A program made the translations under genes and the position numbers. A stretch of DNA of 39,942 bases from Candidatus Angelobacter sp. Gp1-AA117. GTDB taxonomy: Bacteria > Acidobacteriota > Terriglobia > Terriglobales > Acidobacteriaceae. Shown here one piece after another: positions 9,023-15,954 of this stretch. The number at the start of each line of letters is the position of its first letter. Position 1 is the first letter of the stretch. The stretch lies in NCBI GenBank assembly GCA_003223515.1, contig QHVI01000045.1, forward strand, positions 1 through 39,942, in the 5' to 3' direction. The notes beneath the pieces were generated by a model. That model ran no database searches and was not told the origin of the DNA. It worked only from the letters and a program-made list of their open reading frames with translations.

Positions 9023-9607
9023 ATGATTGCGCATCTTCGCGGAAAACTGCTTTCCAAGCATCCCAATCAGGCCGTGGTTGAGGCGGCCGGTGTGGGTTAT
9101 GAGGTCAATATCAGCGTGCCCACCTTTTCCGGCTTGCCTGCCGTTGGGGCTGAGGTCTCGCTATTCATTCACACCCATGTTCGCGAAGATGCCCTGGCCC
9201 TGTTCGGGTTCCTGCGTCCTGAGGACAAGCAGCTCTTCGAGAAGCTGCTCAGCGTAAGTGGGATTGGCCCCAAGCTGGCGATTACCATCCTCAGCGGCAT
9301 GGAAACCGATACCATGGTCGCCTCCATCAAAGGCAACAACGTGGCTGCGCTTACCCGCATTCCTGGCATTGGCAAGAAAACCGCCGAGCGCATGGTGCTG
9401 GAATTGCGCGATAAGCTTGATAAGTTTGGCGTACTCCCCGAAGCCGCTATTGCCGCTACTCCGGTGGAGGAAGATGTGATTTCTGCGCTGGTCAACCTTG
9501 GCTATCAGAGGACCGTTGTAGAGAAGGCTCTCAGCCGTGTGGCCCGCACGGCTGACGAATCGTTTGATAGTCTCTTCCGCAAGTCGCTCGCGGCATTGGC
9601 AAAATAG
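9023..9607 (+). CDS. ruvA: Holliday junction branch-migration protein RuvA
   Basis: 194 residues, the normal length for RuvA. It has the N-terminal OB-fold (MIAHLRGKL through GFLRPEDKQLF). Two helix-hairpin-helix motifs follow: LLSVSGIGPKLAITIL (about 75-90) and LTRIPGIGKKTAERM (about 112-126). A C-terminal domain III (EEDVISALVNLGY...) binds RuvB. RuvA tetramers hold the four-way junction open and load the RuvB motor. No ruvB or ruvC lies nearby. The gene is convergent with the HTH gene, 7 bases away. Confidence 0.95.
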   Translation: MIAHLRGKLLSKHPNQAVVEAAGVGYEVNISVPTFSGLPAVGAEVSLFIHTHVREDALALFGFLRPEDKQLFEKLLSVSGIGPKLAITILSGMETDTMVASIKGNNVAALTRIPGIGKKTAERMVLELRDKLDKFGVLPEAAIAATPVEEDVISALVNLGYQRTVVEKALSRVARTADESFDSLFRKSLAALAK

Positions 9608-9614
9608 AGATAAG

Positions 9615-10028
9615 TTACCGCGAAGACTTTTTCGGTTGCACTGGAAAATGTATTCTGATACCAAACTGGACAGATGATGCCGCTCTGTCCAGAATCTCAA
9701 TCTCAACTGATTGGGAATCAAGCTTTTTAATGGTATCCCACAGCTCGTATTGAATAACTCTCTTTTGAGTAAGCATCGGCTTCCTCCCAAAATATTGTAG
9801 TGTCAGCACTTTACCCCTGTAGTTCAGAATAAAATTTGGCCAAGATTCCATCGCGCGTCGAATAACTTCTGGTGAGGGCGCATTCTTTCCATCTCTGTAG
9901 TTGTAAACCATTTGGGGTTTGACTTTAAGCGTTTGGGCGATTTCCTTTGCGCTAAATCGTCCCAAGAGTTCCTTGATCCGGGTCGCGAATTCTGCTTTCA
10001 GTTCGGGGTCAGATGCGTGTCGAGGCAT
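9615..10028 (-). CDS. Helix-turn-helix DNA-binding protein, putative regulator of the divergent retropepsin cassette
   Basis: 137 residues. Residues about 17-52 (ELLGRFSAKEIAQTLKVKPQ followed by MVYNYRDGKNAPSPEV) form a convincing XRE-like helix-turn-helix. Residues 64-137 are an unrecognised basic alpha/beta region. No signal peptide or membrane segment is present. The gene points away from the small-protein/retropepsin pair across a 96-base AT-rich region with three copies of an A-T-rich 11-mer. That is the layout of an autoregulated divergent operon; the regulatory role is inferred. Codon use is AT-richer than in ruvA, which suggests horizontal acquisition. Confidence 0.65.
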   Translation of the reverse strand: MPRHASDPELKAEFATRIKELLGRFSAKEIAQTLKVKPQMVYNYRDGKNAPSPEVIRRAMESWPNFILNYRGKVLTLQYFGRKPMLTQKRVIQYELWDTIKKLDSQSVEIEILDRAASSVQFGIRIHFPVQPKKSSR

Positions 10029-10030
10029 GC

Positions 10031-10082
10031 AAATTTATTTGACTCGTAAAATATATTTGTTATAAGCTGTACAATATATTTG
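10031..10082. promoter_or_regulatory. Iteron-like AT-rich repeats and divergent promoter
   Basis: Three copies of the 11-mer AAATWTATTTG occur at 10031-10041, 10049-10059 and 10072-10082 (the last begins CAATATATTTG). A plus-strand promoter overlaps them: TTGACT (10039-10044), a 16-base spacer and TATAAG (10061-10066). The array lies between the HTH gene and the cassette. It is a good candidate for the HTH protein's operator, placed to block RNA polymerase. Confidence 0.5.
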
Positions 10083-10124
10083 ATTGGCTGATTAGCGTCA
10101 ACTTCCGCTGGAATAGATACTCTA

Positions 10125-10388
10125 GTGCTAATCGGCGTTGACGAGGATACTGTGAGTTCAACGGTGCCAACTCGGCTGCTTGCTGAAACAGAATTCTACG
10201 ATTCGCACAAGGCCGAATGGTTGCGAATCCATCGCAACGAATTCGTAGTAGCGAAAGGAACTGAGTTACTTGGGTTTTTTACTAACTTTCGCGATGCCTA
10301 TTATGCTGGAGTAGAGAAATACGGTATGAACACTGATTTCTTAGTCAAACGGGTTGTCGAACAAGAACCAGTGTTTGTGGTGTTCTGA
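10125..10388 (+). CDS. Small protein of the retropepsin cassette, copy 1 (DUF5678-like)
   Basis: 87 residues from GTG 10125. GTG 10152 or 10164 are alternatives, and the start at 10164 lines up with the N-terminus of the second copy (28454-28684). The core pattern shared by both copies is FY..HK.EW...H...F.V..GT...GF.T....A..AG....G....FL.K.V...EPV..V. It resembles short bacterial/archaeal DUF5678-type proteins (an inference; not searched). It is cytosolic with no signal peptide. The stop TGA (10386-10388) is two bases before the GTG of the protease, so the pair is translationally coupled. Function is unknown; it may be a partner, chaperone or substrate of the protease. Confidence 0.6.
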   Translation: MLIGVDEDTVSSTVPTRLLAETEFYDSHKAEWLRIHRNEFVVAKGTELLGFFTNFRDAYYAGVEKYGMNTDFLVKRVVEQEPVFVVF

Positions 10389-10390
10389 TC

Positions 10391-10876
10391 GTGGGTAGGT
10401 ATACCCCTCCGTTCCGTAATGCTAAAGACCTTGCCAAGTTTGGGCCTCGCCTTGAAATAGAGGTTGGGCCCCCAGTCCTCCCAAACTTAAAAGGACTCGC
10501 TGCGGATTCCAACAGAGTCTCTCGAATGCCTGCACTCATCGATACCGGTGCCAGTCGTACGGTATTGACGCCTGACGCCATACAACGAGTAGAGTTGCCG
10601 CTGATTCAGTATGCAAGGATGTCTCGTGCTGGAGGCATGGACGACAAAGTTGCTGTGCATGTAGCCTCAATAAAATTCACAAACCAAAAACTTGCACCAA
10701 TACACGTCCTTGAAGTCTTTTGCTGCGAATTACCCACTCAACCAGTTCAATGTTTAATAGGGAGAGATATACTCTCTCAATGGCTGTTTGTATACAACGG
10801 CAAGACGGGAGATTGGTGGGTAGAGGAGGAGAATGCAGTGATATTTATTGAGCCTCCAGACGACATCTTTGGTTAG
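10391..10876 (+). CDS. Retropepsin-like aspartic protease, cassette copy 1
   Basis: 161 residues, a single retroviral-type aspartic protease domain. The catalytic motif ALIDTGASRTVLT has D51-T-G. The second hydrophobic-Gly motif is CLIGRDILSQW (about 120-130), followed by FVYNGKTGDWW. Retropepsins act as dimers, each subunit giving one Asp; that is known of the family. The protein has no signal peptide, so a cytosolic target is likely. A paralogue with the same gene order is at 28025-28438. The GTG start sits two bases after the small-protein stop. The natural substrate is unknown. Codon use is AT-richer than in flanking core genes. Confidence 0.75.
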   Translation: MGRYTPPFRNAKDLAKFGPRLEIEVGPPVLPNLKGLAADSNRVSRMPALIDTGASRTVLTPDAIQRVELPLIQYARMSRAGGMDDKVAVHVASIKFTNQKLAPIHVLEVFCCELPTQPVQCLIGRDILSQWLFVYNGKTGDWWVEEENAVIFIEPPDDIFG

Positions 10877-10924
10877 CGTGATTTTGCATAAACTCATAAC
10901 CATAACAGAGTTAGGATGCCGTAG

Positions 10925-11560
10925 ATGGGTAAAACTGCACAATCAGCAGCTCTTATTCTCGTCTTTGTTGCGATCTCGGTTTGGACGCAAACCAATAAGA
11001 AGAAGCAGATCCTTTACACCAAGCCTAACCAGAGCGTCGACTTGGATGCCGCTAACCTCAGTACGGCAAAGCAGGAATGCGAGAACTGGGCTCTGGCTGC
11101 CGGATTGGAAACCTTGTTGAAGCGACAAGACGTTTCTCTTGATCAGAGCTACTGGGTGATCCGGGTCTTTGGCGGCGAGCTTTGTGTGCCGGATTCACCA
11201 CCCGCGATAGAAGCCTTCGCCAAAATCATGAACAATGAGTTTGTTCTCGACGATCGCCGGCACGTCCGCCTGGAGCTGCGCTTCAGCTCAGGCGCTCCCA
11301 CCAATACTGATGCCCTGATTTACGGCTTGAAACAACAGCAGCTTTCACTCGTTTTACTGCGCGGACACCCCTATTACCTCACCGGCGCAACTTTTGACGA
11401 GCAGATCGGACGCGACGGCTCCCGCATGTTCATCATCAGGGAACTGCGGCTGGCCAACACCTATGCTAAACAGCCCGCAATCACTTTTGAGAATGGGAAG
11501 GACAATGTGGAAGACATTCAAGGCATAATCAGCGTCAACGTGGCAGCCGCATCGCAATAA
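10925..11560 (+). CDS. Secreted protein with papain/C39-like peptidase features
   Basis: 211 residues with an N-terminal hydrophobic segment (7-21, AALILVFVAISVW) fitting a signal peptide or anchor. The segment KQECENWALAAGLETLL (C52) resembles the nucleophile helix of papain-fold peptidases. LLRGHPYYLTGATFDE (H148) resembles the histidine strand. MFIIRELRLANTY could hold the third residue. This assignment is by motif shape only, and a non-enzymatic secreted protein remains possible. Base composition returns to the GC-richer core type here. The gene is convergent with mnmE. The gap contains ATCTGTGTTTATCTGTG (11562-11578), a string I regard as a common dispersed motif. Confidence 0.6.
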   Translation: MGKTAQSAALILVFVAISVWTQTNKKKQILYTKPNQSVDLDAANLSTAKQECENWALAAGLETLLKRQDVSLDQSYWVIRVFGGELCVPDSPPAIEAFAKIMNNEFVLDDRRHVRLELRFSSGAPTNTDALIYGLKQQQLSLVLLRGHPYYLTGATFDEQIGRDGSRMFIIRELRLANTYAKQPAITFENGKDNVEDIQGIISVNVAAASQ

Positions 11561-11605
11561 TATCTGTGTTTATCTGTGTGAATCAGTGGTAAAGGCTTTT
11601 GATCT

Positions 11606-12958
11606 TCATTTCCCTATACAGAAGCTGCTGAAAATTAGATTCAATATGTCATCAGCCGTAGTCTCGCCGGTAATCGCATCCAGCGGACGCAACGCGCTGT
11701 AGAGGTCGATCATGATCATCTCGTGAGGAATCCTGCCTGTTACAGCTTCACGGGCCGCCGCCAGGCTCATCAATGATTCCTGCACCAGCCGCTGATGCCG
11801 GATGTTCGTAAGAAATCCGGTTTCTTGCTCGCCTGCCGATGCTCCCGAGACGGCGCTCAAAATCTCCGTCCTTAATTGATCGATTCCCTCACCAGTCACC
11901 GCGGACGTGCGCAGCATTTTCAACTCATTCGGCGGAGACAATGGAGCCTTCGCCAGGTCAGTTTTGTTGGCGGCCACCAGTGCGCGGCGGTGATGCGCTG
12001 CCTCGAATAACTCCCGATCTTCCTCTGAAATGCCTTGCGAGCTGTCGAGCACCACCAGCACCATGTCCGCCTCGCTTAGCGCCTCGTAGGACTTGCGAAT
12101 GCCGATGCTCTCCGCTTCGTCGGTAGAATGGCGAATGCCGGCGGTATCGATCAGCTTCACGGGAATGCCGTTCAAGGCCACCGTCTCCGTGACCAGATCG
12201 CGGGTCGTTCCGGGAGTAGCGGTTACGATGGCGCGTTCACGTTCCACCAGGCAGTTAAACAGGCTGGATTTGCCTACGTTCGGCCTTCCCACAATGGCCA
12301 GCGTGAAGCCCTCATGCACAACTTTGCCGTAAGCGAACGACGCCAGGAGCTTCTCCAACGGCTGCTCGACTTCACTGATATGCTCCAGAATCTGCTCAGC
12401 CGGAAGCACCGCCACGTCATCTTCAGCGAAATCAATGCCCGCCTCCATGACCGCGATTAGGTTAACCAGCTTCTTTTTAATCGGCTGAAGCCGCCTGGAA
12501 AGCGCGCCCTCGAGCTGCTGTGCCGCCACTTTGGCCTGGAACAGCGTCTGTGATTCAATCAGGTCGCGCACCGCCTCCGCTTGTGTCAAATCCAGACGGC
12601 CATTCAGGAAGGCCCGCATCGTGAATTCGCCCGGTTCGGCCAGGCGCGCACCTTTGGCCAGCGCTATTTCAATAACATGCCGCAGCACCACCGGCGAGCC
12701 GTGCGCAGATATCTCTACAACATCGTCAGTTGTATAGGAATGGGGTTTGGCAAAATACGTAACCACTGCTTCGTCGATGCGCTCGCCTGTTTCATCGATC
12801 AGCTCAGAGAAGAGAGCGCGCCCGGGCTCCAGATCGTGCTTCAGGCGAAGCATCGATCCTGCAATCTTCCCCGCCTCGGGTCCCGAGAGACGCACCACAC
12901 CAATGCCACCCCGGCCCGGCGGAGTAGCAATGGCAACAATCGTATCGTCCAGGTTCAC
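11606..12958 (-). CDS. mnmE: tRNA uridine-5-carboxymethylaminomethyl GTPase MnmE
   Basis: 450 residues, full length. The N-terminal tetrahydrofolate-binding domain begins DTIVAIATPPGRGGIGVVRL. An inserted GTPase domain (about 220-375) has G1 GRPNVGKSSL, G3 DTAG and G4 NKTD. The C-terminus ends FCIGK, the conserved catalytic Cys motif. With MnmG it modifies U34 of several tRNAs. It starts five bases after the stop of the cNMP-DUF1003 gene, so the two are co-transcribed. The usual yidC-jag-mnmE linkage is interrupted here by that gene, a pseudogene and a repeat. Confidence 0.96.
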   Translation of the reverse strand: MNLDDTIVAIATPPGRGGIGVVRLSGPEAGKIAGSMLRLKHDLEPGRALFSELIDETGERIDEAVVTYFAKPHSYTTDDVVEISAHGSPVVLRHVIEIALAKGARLAEPGEFTMRAFLNGRLDLTQAEAVRDLIESQTLFQAKVAAQQLEGALSRRLQPIKKKLVNLIAVMEAGIDFAEDDVAVLPAEQILEHISEVEQPLEKLLASFAYGKVVHEGFTLAIVGRPNVGKSSLFNCLVERERAIVTATPGTTRDLVTETVALNGIPVKLIDTAGIRHSTDEAESIGIRKSYEALSEADMVLVVLDSSQGISEEDRELFEAAHHRRALVAANKTDLAKAPLSPPNELKMLRTSAVTGEGIDQLRTEILSAVSGASAGEQETGFLTNIRHQRLVQESLMSLAAAREAVTGRIPHEMIMIDLYSALRPLDAITGETTADDILNLIFSSFCIGK

Positions 12959-12963
12959 ATTTT

Positions 12964-13833
12964 CTATTTTAGAGGCGATGGATCGGAGTCGTTATTATGG
13001 TTGCGTCCTTCCATCCGGGCAAGCCGCGCATCAATGCGCTCGTAAATATGATCGAGCTTGTGGTGCAGGTGCGCCACCTCCAGCTCGGCCTTCAGGTTCA
13101 CCTCATAATCCAAATCTGACTTCAGGCGGTCTTTGGCGACCTGGCGGTTCTGCGACATCATGATCACCGGCGCCTGAAGGGCGGCGATCATGGAAAGAAA
13201 CAGGTTCAGCAGAATGTACGGATAGGGATCAAAATACTTTTTCAGGAATAGTGCTGTGGAATTCATTACCACCCACACTGCCATTGCAATGCCAAAAAGG
13301 ATAATGAAGCTCCATGATCCACCGAATGTCGCTACTTTATCGGCGATTCGCTGTCCAAAGGTCAGCATTTCTGCCTCTTCCACGTTGGGATTGCGGGAGA
13401 CCTGGGTGCGCAGCAGTTCGTTGGTGGCCCGCAGCCTGCGTCCCACCACGGTCAGCAGATCGATTGCGGCGTGCGGATGCTTATCGATGAAATCGAGCAG
13501 CCGGTCGCGATCCATGCAGAGGGTCTGCGTATCTTCGATTGCAATGGCCGTGGCTGTTCGCGAGCCGCCATCCAGGAAAGAGAGTTCGCCCACCACATCA
13601 CCCTGTTGGTGTTCGCCCAGTACAATCTTTTCGCCCTCGGTGCTTTCAATAAAGATCTCTACCCGGCCGTTGCGCACGATGAAAAGATCCGTCCCGCTAT
13701 CACCATACTCAAACATGGTTTCGCCCTGCTTGAAATCACGGGTATCCATCATGTGAGCCAGGGCATCACGCTCTTCATCATCCAGCAGTGCAAAAATAGG
13801 CACTTCACCGATCATGGTTACATCAGCAGACAT
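12964..13833 (-). CDS. cNMP-binding domain plus DUF1003 membrane protein
   Basis: 289 residues. The N-terminal cyclic-nucleotide-binding beta-roll is at about 8-125, with VGELSFLDGGSRTATA matching the phosphate-binding cassette (E and the R of SRTA). The DUF1003 module is at about 155-265. It has two membrane helices (about 173-195 and 206-226), the conserved SFIILFGIAMAVWVVMN and PYPYILLNLFLSMIAALQAP segments, and a trailing amphipathic helix (residues 240-280). The cNMP part should sit in the cytoplasm and the membrane part's activity is unknown. It probably acts as a ligand-gated membrane regulator (inference). It heads an operon with mnmE. Confidence 0.85.
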   Translation of the reverse strand: MSADVTMIGEVPIFALLDDEERDALAHMMDTRDFKQGETMFEYGDSGTDLFIVRNGRVEIFIESTEGEKIVLGEHQQGDVVGELSFLDGGSRTATAIAIEDTQTLCMDRDRLLDFIDKHPHAAIDLLTVVGRRLRATNELLRTQVSRNPNVEEAEMLTFGQRIADKVATFGGSWSFIILFGIAMAVWVVMNSTALFLKKYFDPYPYILLNLFLSMIAALQAPVIMMSQNRQVAKDRLKSDLDYEVNLKAELEVAHLHHKLDHIYERIDARLARMEGRNHNNDSDPSPLK

Positions 13834-14003
13834 TGGCTTCTCCCCAGGAGATTATAGAAATAGTAACCGTTAATTATCGCTTATTCGTTGGGAAGCAATA
13901 TATTCGGGCAGGGAGATGCACAGATTAAGAAAAAATAAGGCCGATATCGCAAATTTGTAGTATCATCGGCTGCCATTGTTACTTTTATTCAGGAATTCTC
14001 TAT

Positions 14004-15170
14004 ATGGCAACTCCAGCCCAAGATCCTCTTGCGGGAATTAATTCAGAGATAAGATTGCTTAGAGACCAAGTGGACATACTGCAGATCTCTGCTGCCGAAA
14101 AAACCAAACCTTGGTATAAACAACTCTCAACCCTAGTCAGCATAGCCGCATTCTTAATTTCAACAATTGGCGGTGGCATTTCCTACTTGGCCCAGCAGAA
14201 TAGGAATCGCCAACTGGATCGTGCTGACAAATTGGCTACATTGAGGCAGCTCACCATTGATATCGTGGAAGTTCAACGACAGTTATATGATCTGGATTAC
14301 TCTAAAGACCTCATTAAGGCAAATAATTTTAATATTCTCCTAAATAACAAGCGCGAGATCATGGTGTCGCGCGCTACAGAACTCATAGACGAGATTCCCG
14401 ATCTTGCACCTTCAGAGATTCTGTTCACTCTGGCGGTGCAGGAACAGATGGATGGGCATTGGCAAAAAGCAGAAAAACTTATACTGAAAGCATTGGATAA
14501 TCACGACAGACTTGGAACAACTAAACTGCCGCCGTATTTTGGCGGTAATATATATGACACCCGGCACAGGAATACCGGATGGCTTGAAAAAGGGCCGAGA
14601 ACAATTCGAACTCGCTATAAATATAATCGCAAATCGCAGAGATGAGCATTCGCTTTTCCTCAAGGGATTTACTTATGACGTTTGGGGAGGAATGGAATAC
14701 TCCAATAATCAGATAAAAGAAGGAAAGCAAGCATTTGATCTTGCCCAAAGCACCTACGAAGGTCTACCAGCAGGTAATCGACAACTTAATTTAAATTCAC
14801 TTGCGGTACACAAAATGACTGCATTTCGGGCTACTTCCGCTGCTGCAGATGTTGTCAAAGATTTGCTAGGAACTTGGCGGAGCCAAGATGCAGTCCCTCT
14901 GCAAGTAACAATCACGGACGGAAAAGACGGGATGCTTCAAGCCAGCCTTCATTTCCCTGATGGACCACTACCATCAAACGGGACGATAACTTTGGAAGAT
15001 GATACTGTAGCGGACTTAGTTTGGCCCTCCACCTCCACCTGGATGGGGCCCGCAGCTTTTAATTTTCGGCCAAATTGCGACTCCATCTCGGAAGAAGAAC
15101 TCTAATCTTCGAGCAGACGGGACAACCGCCAAAAGAACTGCTCAAAGCGAGTATGGATCAACCAGCATGA
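14004..15170 (+). pseudogene. Frameshifted membrane-anchored TPR-like protein
   Basis: Three consecutive frames encode one apparent protein. Segment 1 (from ATG 14004) has a coiled coil, a transmembrane helix (about 48-67) and a helical repeat region, and drifts into non-protein-like sequence after about 14547. Segment 2 (+1 frame, from about 14548) continues with PDGLKKGREQFELA and further helical-repeat sequence to LVWPSTSTW, then ends at TAA near 15103-15105. The frame at 15063 onward continues FSAKLRL then GRRTLIFEQTGQPPKELL and stops at TGA 15168-15170. Shift 1 falls at an (AT)4 run (14548-14555), where loss of one AT unit gives exactly this change. Shift 2 falls at AATTTT (15061-15066). 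The gene is AT-rich and foreign-looking. It is probably dead, or the result of assembly error. Confidence 0.65.
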
Positions 15171-15196
15171 TGGAGTTTATACCATGTTCAGAGTGA

Positions 15197-15362
15197 TGTA
15201 TCCCAACCAGCAAAGCCAAAAAGTCTCGGGCGAGGCAGCAGCAGAGCAGATTCCCAGCCCCTACTCACGCGCTGGAGAAATGCGTGTGAGCTTAACGGGC
15301 GTTTGAATGACATCTCTCATTGGGATACAGCATGGCCTCCCCTAAAGTAAGGACATTAGCCG
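15197..15362 (-). repeat. Dispersed intergenic repeat, copy A
   Basis: In minus orientation this matches the element at 27811-27945 over roughly 110-130 bases. Shared landmarks are CATGCTGTATCCCAATGAGA, CGCCCGTTAAGCTCAC, CAGCGCGTGAGTAGGG and GAATCTGC. The core is bounded by perfect 10-base inverted ends TGTATCCCAA (15197-15206) and TTGGGATACA (15320-15329). At 15344-15362 lies one copy of the outer end AAAGTAAGGACATTAGCCG, also seen at copy B. It behaves like a non-autonomous miniature element. The stretch 15171-15196 has nothing recognised. Confidence 0.7.
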
Positions 15363-15389
15363 GGGCGGCTGTGCCGCACGTATCTGGGC

Positions 15390-15920
15390 TTAGCGGCGCC
15401 GCATGGGAGGTTTGGAAGGCTTGTAGTCCTTGGGATAGACCACCACATACCGGCGCATGCCTTCCCCTTCACTTTGCGTGACGAGGGTTTCATGCCCGCG
15501 AAAAGCCAAGTGAATCAGGCGGCGCTCCCGTGAGGTCATAGGACCAAATTCGTAGGGAATGCCGGTCTTCAACACGCGCTCTGCCGCTACCTGGGCAGCC
15601 AGCTTGAGTTCCTGCTGGCGCGCGGCGCGGTATCCGCGGCAATCAAAGCTGATCTTGTCATGGTCTTCTGGTGAAAGGCGCAGCGACTCGTGGACGATGG
15701 TCTCAATAGAACGCAGCAGCTCTGCTCCGCGCTCCAGCACAAGTGAACTGTCTGGCCCTCCCAGTTCTACCAGAATGTCCGGCTGCTCCAGGTCCAGCCC
15801 GCCCGGCGCCTGCGGAGGATTCACAGTAATGCGGTATTTCAGCTTGAACGCCCCGTGCGTGATGATGGTCTTCAGCAGGGCATCGATTTTTTTGGCAACT
15901 GCGACTTTGTCCTGAAGCAT
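15390..15920 (-). CDS. jag: RNA-binding protein KhpB/Jag (KH-R3H)
   Basis: 176 residues. The N-terminal half (VAKKIDALLKTIITHGAFKL through DILVELGGPDSSLVLERGAE) fits the KH type II domain. The C-terminal half (LKLAAQVAAERVLKTG through SRERRLIHLAFRGHETLVT) is the R3H domain, with the R-x-x-x-H pattern at RRLIH. The Jag_N domain present in many family members is not visible. The family binds RNA and influences cell-wall growth and sporulation genes. It is located 34 bases after yidC, the canonical neighbour. The C-terminus is basic (KPSKPPMRRR). Confidence 0.85.
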   Translation of the reverse strand: MLQDKVAVAKKIDALLKTIITHGAFKLKYRITVNPPQAPGGLDLEQPDILVELGGPDSSLVLERGAELLRSIETIVHESLRLSPEDHDKISFDCRGYRAARQQELKLAAQVAAERVLKTGIPYEFGPMTSRERRLIHLAFRGHETLVTQSEGEGMRRYVVVYPKDYKPSKPPMRRR

Positions 15921-15954
15921 AGCCTTAATCCAAACCGGCGATTATACAGTCTGG

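Noticed and set aside
14512-15105. Separate gene downstream of 14004-14645
   Set aside because: Its apparent start lies inside the first frame and the sequence continues the same helical-repeat protein; better read as a frameshift.
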